Assembly: GCA_002709405.1 (NCBI GenBank)
Contig: PAQV01000028.1
Location: forward strand, 1-32,651
DNA length: 32,651 nucleotides
Reading direction: 5' to 3'
DNA from: Paracoccaceae bacterium
Lineage (GTDB): Bacteria; Pseudomonadota; Alphaproteobacteria; Rhodobacterales; Rhodobacteraceae
The translations under genes and the position numbers were made by a program. Below, in pieces: positions 7,644 to 16,938 of this stretch (position 1 is its first letter; the number at the start of each line of letters is the position of its first letter). The notes beneath the pieces were generated by a model. It was not told the DNA's origin, ran no database searches, and saw nothing but the letters and a program-made list of their open reading frames with translations.

Positions 7644-9368
7644 TCAGCTGCCCTTCTTGCGGTACCAGTCAGCGACGTTCCACAGCTCGCTGTCCCAGGT
7701 GTTCAGCTTGACGCCGCCCAGGTCCAGCGCATGGGCCGACACGCGGCCACGGTGCACCAGGGGCACGATGGTCCAGCTGTCGACGGTCAGCATGTTGTTC
7801 ATCTTCTTGGCAATCTCGCCCCGCGCGGCGATGTCGCCGGTGCGGGCCAGTTCGTCGATCAGCGCGTCATAGGCCGGATCGCAGAAGCGGTTGATGTTCT
7901 CACCCTGCCACTGCGACGCGGGCTTGGGCTCGTTGCCGCAGCGATAGGCCGCCAGGTACTGCTGGGGGTCGGTGCCGTTGAACGTGTTGGCGTACATTTC
8001 GACATCGGCATAGAACTTCTGGAAGGTGTCGGGCGAGCCCGGGTCACCACCGAAGAAGACCGAGGCCGACACGTTGCGCAGCTCGGTTTCGACACCGATT
8101 TCCGACCACCACTGCTTGATCAGGGCCTGGAAGTCCTGGCGCACGGCGTTGGTCGAGGTCTGGTACAGCACCTTCAGCGGCACGCCGTCCTTTTCACGGA
8201 TGCCGTCGCCGTCGCTGTCGACGATGCCGGCTTCGTCCAGCATGGCGTTGGCGCCGGCGATGTCCTGGGTAAAGCAGCTGGTGTTGGCGGCTGCATAATT
8301 ATCGGGCACCGGGACCAGGTCGCAGGTCGGTTTGCCGGCCTTGCCATAGCCCACTTCGACCAGCAGTTCGCGGTCGATGGCCATCGACAGGGCTTCGCGC
8401 ACGACCTTGTCGCTCAGGAACGGATGCGGTTCGGCCACGGTGGCGCGCACGTCCGGCCCCAGGTCGGGCGAGGGGTTGGTCATGTTCATCTCGATGCGCT
8501 CGACCAGCGGGCCAAAGCCGGCGATGGCCACGCCCTTGCCGGCCGATTCCATCGAGGCGATGACGTCGGGGGCCAGCTGCAGGTTCCAGGCATAGTCGAA
8601 TTCGCCGGTTTCCAGCACCGACCGGCCGGCTGCGGCCGCGTCGCCGCCACCCTTGAAGGTGATCGAGGCGAAGGCGGGTTTGCCCTCGACGCGGAAGTTC
8701 TCGTTGGCCTCGAAGGTGATCACGTCGTTCGGCTTGAACTCGACCACCTTGAAGGGGCCGGTGCCGATCGGGTTGAAGTTCGCCTCGGTGCATTCCGGCG
8801 CGCGGGCGCCCAGGCAATCGGCGAATTGCGCGGCCTGCAGGATGGGCGACTGGCCGCCCACGAAGGGTCCGTAGGGGTTGGGCTTGGGCTGGTTGAAGGT
8901 CACCTTGACGGTCAGATCGTCCAGCGCTTCAACGCTTTCCACCCCGTCAAAGAACGACAGCTGCGCGCAGCCACCTTCGGGATGCATGCAGTAATCGGCG
9001 GTGAATTTCACGTCGGCCGAGGTCAGCGGCGTGCCGTCCGACCAGGTCAGGCCTTCCGAGATCTTCCAGGTGATGGTGGTCAGGTCTTCGCTGACGCCGC
9101 CATTGGCCACGGTCGGCACTTCGTCGACCAGCCAGGGCACCAGGTTGCCGACTTCGTCGTAGCGGGCCAGCGGTTCGATCACCAGCGAGGAGCTTTCGAT
9201 GTCCTTCGTGCCGCCCGACAGGAACGGATTCAGGATCGACGGCGCCTGCCAATAGATGATGCTGACGTTGCCGTCGCGGCCACGCTCGCCCGAATGGCCT
9301 TCGGCAAAAGCCGTGCCGGCGAGCGCGACGGACGCGGTCGCGCCGAGCAAAAGGGTTCTGAGGGTCAT
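7644..9368 (-). CDS. Peptide-type ABC transporter substrate-binding protein (family 5)
   Basis: This 574-residue periplasmic binding protein has a Sec signal peptide (MTLRTLLLGATASVALAGTA, cleavage predicted after AFA at residue 22). Family-5 landmarks follow: YWQAPSILNPFLSGGTKDIE, LVPWLVDEVPTV, TWKISEGLTWSDGTPLTSADV, NFNPIGTGPFKVVEF, then the second lobe with VVREALSMAIDRELLVEVGYG. It is somewhat longer than the ~530-residue norm. A cysteine pair around residues 131-139 (CMHPEGGC) and another (CLGARAPEC) may form disulphides, as may CDLVPVPDNYAAANTSC. The family binds peptides, nickel, opines or other solutes; the ligand cannot be read here, but adjacent deacylase genes favour peptides or N-acyl amino acids. 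GGAGTG precedes the ATG. Confidence 0.95.
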   Translation of the reverse strand: MTLRTLLLGATASVALAGTAFAEGHSGERGRDGNVSIIYWQAPSILNPFLSGGTKDIESSSLVIEPLARYDEVGNLVPWLVDEVPTVANGGVSEDLTTITWKISEGLTWSDGTPLTSADVKFTADYCMHPEGGCAQLSFFDGVESVEALDDLTVKVTFNQPKPNPYGPFVGGQSPILQAAQFADCLGARAPECTEANFNPIGTGPFKVVEFKPNDVITFEANENFRVEGKPAFASITFKGGGDAAAAGRSVLETGEFDYAWNLQLAPDVIASMESAGKGVAIAGFGPLVERIEMNMTNPSPDLGPDVRATVAEPHPFLSDKVVREALSMAIDRELLVEVGYGKAGKPTCDLVPVPDNYAAANTSCFTQDIAGANAMLDEAGIVDSDGDGIREKDGVPLKVLYQTSTNAVRQDFQALIKQWWSEIGVETELRNVSASVFFGGDPGSPDTFQKFYADVEMYANTFNGTDPQQYLAAYRCGNEPKPASQWQGENINRFCDPAYDALIDELARTGDIAARGEIAKKMNNMLTVDSWTIVPLVHRGRVSAHALDLGGVKLNTWDSELWNVADWYRKKGS

Positions 9369-9584
9369 GTTTCACTCCATGTTGGACACGGCTTCCGCCG
9401 GCCTGGGTATTGCCGCCTTGATGGCGGTTCTGAGGGTCCCGGGGTGCAGAGCAAACCTTGCGGCGGCACAGGCACTTGGCCATGCCACCAGTCTGGCCGC
9501 GTTCAACCGCACCGGGCACGCCAATTATCGAAACAGAGATTCGGAAAATTGCAAGGGTGGCGGTAGGGAAAGCAGCGCGGGGGT

Positions 9585-9613
9585 TTGACACTGGCTCGGG
9601 CGCCGCCATAGCG
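9585..9613 (+). promoter_or_regulatory. Probable promoter of the ATPase-hydrolase operon
   Basis: A perfect -35 TTGACA (9585-9590) is followed 16 bp later by CATAGC (9607-9612), a passable -10. It lies about 30 bp upstream of the ATPase start. The 275-bp gap 9369-9643 separates this rightward operon from the leftward transporter genes, so both promoters must lie within or near it; the leftward one is not clear. Confidence 0.5.
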
Positions 9614-9643
9614 TTTAGCATCGCAGAAACGGGAGTATCGGGT

Positions 9644-11467
9644 TTGCTGGATCAGCCGATTGCACAGATCAAGGGCCTAAGGGTCGAATTCCAGACCAAG
9701 GACGGCCCGGTCGCAGGCGTGAAGGGGGTGTCGTTCGACATCAACTCGGGCGAAACGGTCTGCGTGGTGGGCGAAAGCGGGTCGGGCAAGTCGGTCACAT
9801 CCCTGTCATTGATGCGGCTGGTGGAATTCGGCGGCGGTGAAATTACGGGGGGCGAACTTCTGTTCGATGCCAAGGGCACGCCCGGGTCGGACATCGACGT
9901 GGCCAGCGCCGACCAGGACATGATGCGCCAGATCCGGGGCAACCAGATCGGCATGATCTTCCAGGAACCGATGACCGCCCTGAACCCGGTCTTCACGGTC
10001 GAACGCCAGCTGACCGAGGGCCTGCGCGTTCACAAGGGGCTCGGCCGCGAGGCCGCGCGCAAACAGGCGGTCGAGCTGTTGCGCCAGGTGCGCATCCCCG
10101 AACCCGAACGCCGGATGAAGCAATATCCGCACGAATTGTCGGGCGGCATGCGCCAGCGCGTGGTCATTGCCATGGCCCTGGCCTGCGAACCCCGCCTGCT
10201 GATCGCCGACGAACCGACCACGGCGCTCGACGTGACCATCCAGGCCGAGATCCTGGCCCTGATGGACCGGCTCAAGCGCGAAACCGGCACGGCCGTGATG
10301 TTCATCACCCATGACATGGCCGTCGTGGCCCAGATGGCCGACCGGGTGGTCGTGATGTTCCGGGGCGAGAAGGTCGAAGAGGGACCCGTCGCCCAGATCT
10401 TCGAAAACCCCCAGCACCCCTATACCCAGGCCCTGCTGGCCGCGGTGCCCAAGCTGGGCGAGATGCGGGGCAAGGCCGCGCCCGAGCCGATGAAACTGAT
10501 GGGGGTAGAGGGCCAGAAGATCGCGCCCATTCCCGGCACCGACAAGACCCTGCTGACGGTCAAGAACCTGGTCACGCGCTTTCCGGTCAAGGGCGGGTTC
10601 TTCCGCCGTACCGTGGCCAATGTCCACGCGGTCGAGGACGTGTCCTTCACCATCAACAAGGGCCGGACCCTGTCCCTGGTGGGCGAATCCGGCTGCGGAA
10701 AGTCAACGGTCGGCCGATCCCTCTTGCGGCTGGTGCATCCGCAATCGGGGACGGTGAACCTGGACGGGATCGAGATCACCGAGCTTGACGACCATGCCCT
10801 GCGCGACGCCCGCGTCGACATGCAGATGATCTTCCAGGATCCCTTCGCCTCGCTGAACCCGCAGATGCAGCTGTCCGACCAGGTGGCCGAACCGCTTTAC
10901 AATTACCCCAACCCCGGGGTCGATATCCGCGAGCGGGTCGAAAGCCTCTTTGACCGGGTCCACCTGCCGCGCAGCTTCATGCGCCGCTATCCCCACGAAT
11001 TGTCCGGCGGCCAGCGCCAGCGGGTGGCCATCGCGCGCGCGCTCGCCCTGCGGCCCAAGCTGATCGTGGCCGACGAGGCCGTGTCGGCCCTTGACGTGTC
11101 GGTCCAGGCGCAGGTGCTGAACCTGATGATGGAATTGCAGGCGGACCTGCAGCTGTCCTACCTGTTCATCAGCCACGACATGGCCGTGGTCGAACGGGTC
11201 AGCCACGACGTGGGCGTGATGTACCTGGGCCGCATCGTCGAAATGGGCCCGCGCGAGAAGATCTTCGAGAACCCCCAGCACGCCTATACCCGCGCCCTGA
11301 TGAAGGCCGTGCCCATCGCCGATCCGCATCGGCGCAAGTCGGAACGGGACCTGAACTTCAAGCCGATCCCGTCGCCGATCCACCCGGTCGACTACAGGCC
11401 CGAACCCTCGACCTATACCGAGGTCGAGCCCGGCCATTTCGTGCTGACCACTGACAGCGGCTACTGA
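9644..11467 (+). CDS. Fused double-ATPase subunit of a peptide-type ABC transporter
   Basis: This 607-residue protein is a DppD-DppF fusion with two complete ABC cassettes. First half: Walker A GESGSGKS (43-50), signature LSGGM (165-169), Walker B LLIADE (185-190), H-loop THD. Second half: Walker A GESGCGKS (347-354), LSGGQ (453-457), LIVADE (473-478), SHD. Both halves carry the oligopeptide-transporter C-terminal motif ([32 protein letters not shown]). The start is taken as TTG at 9644: GGGAG (9631-9635) is well spaced and the domain begins there, whereas the open frame upstream has no family similarity. It energises the divergently encoded permeases and leads the hydrolase operon, with only 4 bp to the next gene. 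Confidence 0.93.
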   Translation: MLDQPIAQIKGLRVEFQTKDGPVAGVKGVSFDINSGETVCVVGESGSGKSVTSLSLMRLVEFGGGEITGGELLFDAKGTPGSDIDVASADQDMMRQIRGNQIGMIFQEPMTALNPVFTVERQLTEGLRVHKGLGREAARKQAVELLRQVRIPEPERRMKQYPHELSGGMRQRVVIAMALACEPRLLIADEPTTALDVTIQAEILALMDRLKRETGTAVMFITHDMAVVAQMADRVVVMFRGEKVEEGPVAQIFENPQHPYTQALLAAVPKLGEMRGKAAPEPMKLMGVEGQKIAPIPGTDKTLLTVKNLVTRFPVKGGFFRRTVANVHAVEDVSFTINKGRTLSLVGESGCGKSTVGRSLLRLVHPQSGTVNLDGIEITELDDHALRDARVDMQMIFQDPFASLNPQMQLSDQVAEPLYNYPNPGVDIRERVESLFDRVHLPRSFMRRYPHELSGGQRQRVAIARALALRPKLIVADEAVSALDVSVQAQVLNLMMELQADLQLSYLFISHDMAVVERVSHDVGVMYLGRIVEMGPREKIFENPQHAYTRALMKAVPIADPHRRKSERDLNFKPIPSPIHPVDYRPEPSTYTEVEPGHFVLTTDSGY

Positions 11468-11471
11468 ACTT

Positions 11472-12635
11472 ATGCCTGAAACGCTGAGCCCACGGGCCAT
11501 ACTCGAGGCGCTGGTCGCCTTTCCGACGGTGTCCAACACGACCAACCTGCCGCTGATCGACTGGGTGCAGGATTACCTGGCCTCGCACGGCATCGAAAGC
11601 CACCGCCACGACAAGCCCGGGCCGGAAAAGAAGGCGGCCGTCTTTGCCCATGTGGGCCCCTGGGAAGAAGGGGCGGTGGTGTTGTCGGGCCATACCGACG
11701 TGGTGCCCGTCAAGGGCCAGGCCTGGGACACCGACCCGTTCGAGGTGGTGGAAAAGGACGGGCTTCTGTACGGGCGCGGCTGCTGCGACATGAAGGGGTT
11801 CGACGCGCTGGCGATCTGGGCCCTGGTCGAAGCCTCGAAACGCCCGCTGAAACGGCCGCTTCAGATCGCGCTCAGCTATGACGAGGAAATCGGCTGCACA
11901 GGGGCCACCCCCCTGATCGAGGCCATGGACGCCGTCGTGCCGCGCGGAGCCGATGCGATCATCGGAGAGCCCTCGCTGATGAAGGCGGTGACCGGCCACA
12001 AGGGCGGGACCGGCTTCCACGTGCATGTGCACGGCTTCGAGGTGCATTCCTCGCTGGTGCACACCGGGGTTTCGGCGATCATGTACGGGATCAAGCTGAT
12101 CGAATGGGTGAACGAGCGCAACGCGGCCAACATGGCGCGCACGCCGTCGGACATTGCGTCGATCTTCACCCCGCCCTGGTCGACGCAAAGCGTCGGCATG
12201 ATACAGGGCGGCACGGCCCACAACATCACCGCCCGCGACTGCACCTTCGTCGTCGAGGCCCGGCTGGTGCCGGGCGAGGATATCGCGGACTGGAGAGCCG
12301 ATTTCGCCGCCCGGGCGGCCGAGGTCGAGGCCGACATGCAGGCCGTCCGGCCCGAGACCCGCATCGAGCTGACGCCCATCGGTCCGGTTCCGGGCCTGGT
12401 GCCCGAGGAGGGAGGCAGCGCCGAGGCGCTGGTGCGCCAGATCACCGGCGACAACGGCACGCATGTGGTCAGCTACGGCACCGAGGCCGGCCATTTCCAG
12501 AACGCCGGCTATTCGGCCGTGATCTGCGGACCGGGCAGCATCGAACAGGCCCACCAGGAGAACGAGTTCCTGTCGGTGGCCGAGTTCAACGCAGGCCGGG
12601 TCTTCATGGAGCGGCTGCTGGAGAGATTGTCGTAG
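11472..12635 (+). CDS. argE: ArgE/acetylornithine deacetylase-type M20 peptidase
   Basis: This 387-residue cytoplasmic zinc hydrolase has the M20A layout: GHTDVVPV (His74, Asp76), GRGCCDMKG (bridging Asp106), the catalytic pair in YDEEIGCTGA (Glu138-Glu139), IIGEPS (Glu166) and a C-terminal His in AHQENEF. ArgE removes the acetyl group from N-acetylornithine, and the family includes other N-acyl amino-acid deacylases. Here it lies 4 bp after a transporter ATPase and before two amidohydrolases, which suggests a catabolic role rather than arginine synthesis; the substrate is unproven. No Shine-Dalgarno sequence is seen, so translation may be coupled to the ATPase. Its TAG stop codon is supplied by the repeat beginning at 12631. 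Confidence 0.88.
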   Translation: MPETLSPRAILEALVAFPTVSNTTNLPLIDWVQDYLASHGIESHRHDKPGPEKKAAVFAHVGPWEEGAVVLSGHTDVVPVKGQAWDTDPFEVVEKDGLLYGRGCCDMKGFDALAIWALVEASKRPLKRPLQIALSYDEEIGCTGATPLIEAMDAVVPRGADAIIGEPSLMKAVTGHKGGTGFHVHVHGFEVHSSLVHTGVSAIMYGIKLIEWVNERNAANMARTPSDIASIFTPPWSTQSVGMIQGGTAHNITARDCTFVVEARLVPGEDIADWRADFAARAAEVEADMQAVRPETRIELTPIGPVPGLVPEEGGSAEALVRQITGDNGTHVVSYGTEAGHFQNAGYSAVICGPGSIEQAHQENEFLSVAEFNAGRVFMERLLERLS

Positions 12636-12694
12636 GATGGGTGATTTTCACCCATCTTGCGGGGCAGGCGATGGGTGAAATCACCCATCCTACG
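12631..12694. repeat. GTAGGATGGGT palindromic repeat, double copy
   Basis: Two facing copies of CGTAGGATGGGTGA...TCACCCATC form a 64-bp inverted structure, each arm being a palindrome itself (GATGGGTGA/TCACCCATC). The arms differ by one T. A related single copy is at 25567. The element begins inside the stop codon of the upstream deacylase gene and ends 22 bp before the next start, so it lies inside an operon, where it may affect mRNA stability. Confidence 0.8.
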
Positions 12695-12716
12695 CAAACC
12701 ACCAAGGACCAAGACA

Positions 12717-13880
12717 ATGCCCATCAAGAACCGCCTGGCCGAGATGCAGGACGAGATCACCGGCTGGCGCCGCCACCTGCACCAGCACCCCGAGCTGATG
12801 TACGACGTGCACGAAACCGCGGCCTTCGTCGTCGACCGCCTGAAGGACTTCGGCCTGACCGACATCACCACCGGCATCGGCCGCACCGGCGTCGTGGCCG
12901 TGATCGAGGGCCAGTCCACCGCCTCGGGCCGGGTTATCGGCCTGCGCGCCGACATGGATGCCCTGCCGATCCTTGAAACTTCGGGCGTCGACTACCCGTC
13001 GGAAACCCCCGGCGTCATGCATGCCTGCGGCCATGACGGCCACACCTCGATCCTGCTCGGCGCGGCCAAGTACCTGTCAGAGACGCGCAATTTCGACGGC
13101 ACCGTCGTGCTGATCTTCCAGCCCGCCGAAGAAGGCGGGGCCGGCGGCCTGGAAATGTGTCAGGACGGGCTGATGGACCGCTGGGGCATCCAGGAGGTCT
13201 ATGGCCTGCACAACGCCCCCGGCAAGCCGGTGGGCTCGTTCCACGTCCGCCCCGGCCCGATCCAGGCCTCCTCGGACGAATTCGAGATCCTGGTGACCGG
13301 CCGTGGCGGCCATGCCGCCGAGCCGCAGACCACCATCGACACCACGCTGGTGGCCGCCCAGATCGTCGTCACCCTGCACTCGGTCGTATCGCGCAATATC
13401 GACCCGCTGAAACCGACCGTGCTGACCGTCGGCACCTTTGAAACCGACAGCAACCAGTCCAACATCATCCCCCAGACCGCCCGCCTGACCGGCACCATGC
13501 GCACTCTGGACCCGGATGTGCGCACCCTGGCCGAACACCGCGTGCGCCGCGTGGCCGAGGACACCGCCTCGGCCTTCGGAGCCACGGCCCAGGTCATCTG
13601 GCAGCCCGGCTACCCGGTCACCGTCAATGCCCCCGACCAGGCCGCATTCGCCGCCGAGGCCGCCCGGGCCGTGACCGACAACGTCGACGACAATTGCGAT
13701 CCGATCATGCCGTCCGAGGATTTCTCCTACATGCTGGAGGAACGCCCCGGCGCCTACCTGTTCCTGGGCAATGGCGACAGCGCCATGTGCCACCACCCCG
13801 CCTACGTCTTCGATGACGATGCCATCCCGCTGGGCTGCAGCTGGTTCGCCGAACTGGTCGAACGCCGCATGCCCGCCTGA
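12717..13880 (+). CDS. M20 family amidohydrolase (hippurate hydrolase type), copy 1
   Basis: This 387-residue enzyme belongs to the M20D amidohydrolases, which split N-acyl amino acids, indole-3-acetyl conjugates or similar amides. It has the N-terminal RRHLHQHPELMYDVHETAAF, GLRADMDALPI, and the metal-binding HACGHDGH with Cys104 and His106. QPAEEGGAGG follows (Glu138/139), then the dimerisation-domain GGHAAEPQ and the C-terminal PSEDFSYMLEERPGAY with GNGD and HHPAYVFDDDAI. All expected ligands are present. It is a clear paralogue of the next gene, with colinear, equal-length proteins and the same 13-base leader (CAAGGACCAAGAC) just before the start, which points to a tandem duplication that included the translation signal. 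Confidence 0.93.
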   Translation: MPIKNRLAEMQDEITGWRRHLHQHPELMYDVHETAAFVVDRLKDFGLTDITTGIGRTGVVAVIEGQSTASGRVIGLRADMDALPILETSGVDYPSETPGVMHACGHDGHTSILLGAAKYLSETRNFDGTVVLIFQPAEEGGAGGLEMCQDGLMDRWGIQEVYGLHNAPGKPVGSFHVRPGPIQASSDEFEILVTGRGGHAAEPQTTIDTTLVAAQIVVTLHSVVSRNIDPLKPTVLTVGTFETDSNQSNIIPQTARLTGTMRTLDPDVRTLAEHRVRRVAEDTASAFGATAQVIWQPGYPVTVNAPDQAAFAAEAARAVTDNVDDNCDPIMPSEDFSYMLEERPGAYLFLGNGDSAMCHHPAYVFDDDAIPLGCSWFAELVERRMPA

Positions 13881-13903
13881 TATCAGAACAAGGACCAAGA
13901 CCC

Positions 13904-15067
13904 ATGCCCGTCAAGAACCGCTTCGCCGAGCTGCACGCCGAAATCACCGCCTGGCGCCGCGACATCCACGAACACCCCGAACTGCTCTACGAAACCCACC
14001 GGACCTCGGCCCTGGTGGCCGAGAAGCTGACCGAATTCGGCTGTGACGAGGTCGTCACCGGCATCGGCCGCACCGGTGTCGTGGGCGTCATCAAGGGCAA
14101 GTCCGACAGCGCCGGCAAGGTCATCGGCCTGCGCGCCGACATGGATGCCCTGCCGATCCTGGAAGACACCGGGCTGGACTATGCCTCGAAGACCCCCGGG
14201 GTCATGCATGCCTGCGGTCACGACGGCCACACCGCCATGCTGCTGGGCGCGGCCAAGTACCTGGCCGAGACGCGCAATTTCGATGGCACCGTCGTGGTCA
14301 TCTTCCAGCCCGCCGAAGAAGGCGGGGCAGGGGGCAAGGCCATGTGCGACGACGGCATGATGGACCGCTGGGGCATCCAGGAGGTCTATGGCATGCACAA
14401 CTGGCCGGGCCAGGACGCCGGCGCCTTCGCGATCCGGGCCGGCGCCTTCTTTGCCGCAACCGACGTGTTCGAAATCGACTTCGAGGGCAAGGGCGGCCAC
14501 GCGGCCAAGCCCCACGACACCGTCGACACCACCGTCATGGCCGCCCAGGCCATCCTGGCCCTGCAGACCATCGCCAGCCGCAACGCCGACCCGGTCGACC
14601 AGATCGTGGTGTCGGTGACCTCGTTCGAAACCTCGTCCAAGGCCTTCAACGTGATCCCCCAGGGCGTCAAGGTGAAGGGCACCGTGCGCACCATGTCGAC
14701 CCAGATGCGCGACCTGGCGGAAACCCGGATCAAGGCCATCTGCACGGGCATCGCCACCACCTTCGGGGGCACGGTGTCCTTCGACTACATCCGCAACTAC
14801 CCGGTCATGGTGAACTCCGAGGAACAGACGGAATTCGCCGTCGACGTGGCCAAGTCGGTCTCGGGCGATTGCGCCGACGCGCCCCTGGTCATGGGCGGCG
14901 AGGACTTTGCCTTCATGCTCGAAGAGCGCCCCGGGGCCTACATCCTGGTCGGCAATGGCGACACCGCGCTGGTCCACCACCCCAAGTACAACTTCAACGA
15001 CGAGGTCATCCCCGCCGGCTGCAGCTGGTACGCCGAGATCGCCGAACAGCGCATGCCCGCGGCCTGA
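13904..15067 (+). CDS. M20 family amidohydrolase (hippurate hydrolase type), copy 2
   Basis: This 387-residue paralogue of the preceding gene has identical spacing of motifs: RRDIHEHPELLYETHRTSAL, GLRADMDALPI, HACGHDGH (Cys104, His106), QPAEEGGAGG, GGHAAKPH and GGEDFAFMLEERPGAY. Differences concentrate between ~180 and ~290. In the substrate-facing stretch after GxHN this copy reads WPGQDAGAFAIRAGAFFAA, whereas copy 1 has APGKPVGSFHVRPGPIQAS. That suggests the two have diverged in acyl-group or amino-acid preference; this is inference. The ATG at 13904 is 23 bp after the previous stop and carries the same AAGGA leader. It is the last gene of the rightward operon and converges on the DUF3108 gene 27 bp away. 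Confidence 0.93.
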   Translation: MPVKNRFAELHAEITAWRRDIHEHPELLYETHRTSALVAEKLTEFGCDEVVTGIGRTGVVGVIKGKSDSAGKVIGLRADMDALPILEDTGLDYASKTPGVMHACGHDGHTAMLLGAAKYLAETRNFDGTVVVIFQPAEEGGAGGKAMCDDGMMDRWGIQEVYGMHNWPGQDAGAFAIRAGAFFAATDVFEIDFEGKGGHAAKPHDTVDTTVMAAQAILALQTIASRNADPVDQIVVSVTSFETSSKAFNVIPQGVKVKGTVRTMSTQMRDLAETRIKAICTGIATTFGGTVSFDYIRNYPVMVNSEEQTEFAVDVAKSVSGDCADAPLVMGGEDFAFMLEERPGAYILVGNGDTALVHHPKYNFNDEVIPAGCSWYAEIAEQRMPAA

Positions 15068-15094
15068 GCGCCCCTCCGGTCCCGCGCCCGGCCC

Positions 15095-15814
15095 CTAGCG
15101 TCTCGTCAACGTGGCCGGCCCGAAATCCGTCTGCAGGCGCATCTGTTGCGCCTGCATGACATCACCGTTGCGCTGGTAGGTGACCTCCATCCGCAGCACC
15201 TTGGGGCGCTTGTCGTCCTCGCCCGTGTAGCCGCCCACCCGCCGGAACTGGCCGGAACAGGTAATCTGCTCGGCGCTTTCCGACACCCGCGTCAGCTCCA
15301 CCACCGATCGCCGCTCGCCGTCGAAGGAGAACTGGCGCAAAGGTGGGCACACCTCGGCCGCGGGCTGGTCGCGCAGCACCATGAAGATCGCCGTCAGCGG
15401 ATCGACCGTATCGCCCTGATCCGCCAGGGGCAGGGGCGCGTCCAGCCGCTCGCGCGAGCGGATCTTGTCCCCTTCGGCCCGGGGAATGCCCCCCTGGTAA
15501 TCCAGCGCCCCCTCCTTGCGCCGGTCGGGCTCGATCACCGTCTCGCTATACCGGTCGGGCCGAAAGTCGTTGCCCGAGCGCCGGCCCTTGGACGTGGCCA
15601 CGTAGGTCACCTTGCGCACAAGGCTGGCCGCGCCCCGGGTCGTCAGCTCTCCGGACACTGTATACCCCGTGTCCGAGGTCGTCCCCGTCAGGCTGATCGT
15701 GGCCAGCTGCGCGCCAATCAGGCGGGCGACGAAATCCGCATCGGTGCGCACATCCGCGCGCAATGGCGTGCCCCCCGCGCAAAGGATGAGCAGGGCAAGG
15801 ACAAGACGGTTCAT
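15095..15814 (-). CDS. DUF3108-type periplasmic protein
   Basis: This 239-residue protein has a signal peptide (MNRLVLALLILCAGGTPLRA, cleavage near residue 20). The mature part begins ADFVARLIGAQLATISLTGTTSDTGY, a pattern like DUF3108 proteins, which are predicted beta-rich outer-membrane- or periplasm-associated proteins of unknown function. Three cysteines would be oxidising-compartment residues. The ATG at 15814 was chosen because a GGGAG site and the signal peptide lie there; the frame remains open upstream but would add a basic, histidine-rich tail with no similarity. It converges with the M20 operon and diverges from meaB (111 bp). Confidence 0.72.
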   Translation of the reverse strand: MNRLVLALLILCAGGTPLRADVRTDADFVARLIGAQLATISLTGTTSDTGYTVSGELTTRGAASLVRKVTYVATSKGRRSGNDFRPDRYSETVIEPDRRKEGALDYQGGIPRAEGDKIRSRERLDAPLPLADQGDTVDPLTAIFMVLRDQPAAEVCPPLRQFSFDGERRSVVELTRVSESAEQITCSGQFRRVGGYTGEDDKRPKVLRMEVTYQRNGDVMQAQQMRLQTDFGPATLTRR

Positions 15815-15925
15815 GAGTGGCTCCCGGTGATGACTCGTATGCGACGCGTGTGCATGCGCCCTTTGCCGGGGTGGACAAGGCCGTCCCCGCCAAGGCATGA
15901 CACGTTCCAAGGATATGGAGCGTTC

Positions 15926-16915
15926 ATGGATCTTGTTAAGCTCGCTGACAGCATTTTAGCGGGTGACCGGCGGGCTTTGGCCCGGGCGATCACCCTGGTG
16001 GAAAGCAGCCGCGCCGATCACCGCGAGCAGGCGAGGGCGCTGCTGGAACGGCTGCGCCAGACCCCGCGCCAGGCCCTGCGCATCGGCTTGTCGGGCACGC
16101 CGGGGGTGGGCAAGTCGACCTTCACCGAGGCCTTCGGCATGATGCTGGTCGAGCGCGACCTGCGCGTGGCGGTGCTGGCCGTGGACCCCAGCTCGGCCCG
16201 GTCGGGCGGCTCGATCCTGGGGGACAAGACGCGGATGGACCGGCTCAGCCGGGCCAAGAACGCCTTCATCCGGCCCTCGCCCAGCCAAAGCCAGCTGGGC
16301 GGCGTCGCCCGCCGCTCGCGCGAGGCGGTGGCGCTCTGCGAGGCGGCCGGGTTCGACGTGGTGATCATCGAAACCGTCGGTGTCGGCCAGTCGGAAACCG
16401 TGGTGGCCGAAATGGCGGATCTGTTCGTCCTGCTGCTGGCCCCGGCGGGCGGGGACGAACTGCAGGGCGTCAAGCGGGGGATCATGGAAATCGCCGATCT
16501 GATCCTGGTCAACAAGGCGGACGGAGACCTGCGCGCGGCCGCCACCCGGACCTGCGCGGATTATGCCGGGGCCCTGCGCCTGCTGCGCAAGCGGCCCCAG
16601 GATCCCAAGGGGTTCCCCAAGGCCATGATGGTCTCGGCCATGACCGGCGAGGGGCTGGAAAACGCCTGGGACGAGATGCAGGCCCTGACCGACTGGCGCC
16701 GCGACCATGGCTTCTGGGAGGGCCGCCGGGCCGACCAGGCGCGCTACTGGTTCGACCAGGAGGTGCGGCATGCTCTGCTGGCGCAGCTGGACACAGGCGA
16801 TGCCAGGGCCGCCCTGGACCGGCTGGGCCGGGCCGTGGCCGAGGGCCGCATGACACCCGGCGCCGCGGCGGGAGAGATGCTGACCACCCTGCAAGAGGTG
16901 CGCCCGACCGGCTGA
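15926..16915 (+). CDS. meaB: Methylmalonyl-CoA mutase-associated GTPase MeaB (ArgK family)
   Basis: This 329-residue G3E-type GTPase protects and reloads adenosylcobalamin in methylmalonyl-CoA or ethylmalonyl-CoA mutases. Motifs: P-loop GTPGVGKS (57-64), switch AVDPSSARSGGSILGDKTRM, FIRPSPSQSQLGGVARR, ETVGVGQSE, LLLAPAGGDELQG and base-recognition NKAD. It has the helical C-terminus used for dimerisation (~265-329). No mutase gene adjoins it in this window, so its partner must be encoded elsewhere. The ATG at 15926 has AAGGATATGGAG upstream. A pair of A+T-rich palindromes begins 23 bp after the stop. Confidence 0.95.
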   Translation: MDLVKLADSILAGDRRALARAITLVESSRADHREQARALLERLRQTPRQALRIGLSGTPGVGKSTFTEAFGMMLVERDLRVAVLAVDPSSARSGGSILGDKTRMDRLSRAKNAFIRPSPSQSQLGGVARRSREAVALCEAAGFDVVIIETVGVGQSETVVAEMADLFVLLLAPAGGDELQGVKRGIMEIADLILVNKADGDLRAAATRTCADYAGALRLLRKRPQDPKGFPKAMMVSAMTGEGLENAWDEMQALTDWRRDHGFWEGRRADQARYWFDQEVRHALLAQLDTGDARAALDRLGRAVAEGRMTPGAAAGEMLTTLQEVRPTG

Positions 16916-16938
16916 CGCGCACCACCGGCCACCGGGCC

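Noticed and set aside
7131-9566. Very long open frame on the plus strand opposite the binding-protein and permease genes
   Set aside because: It is antisense to well-supported genes and has the histidine/glycine/arginine-rich composition of a shadow frame in high-GC DNA.
12631-12694. CRISPR repeat or rho-independent terminator
   Set aside because: There are only two inverted units with no spacers, and no T run follows either hairpin.
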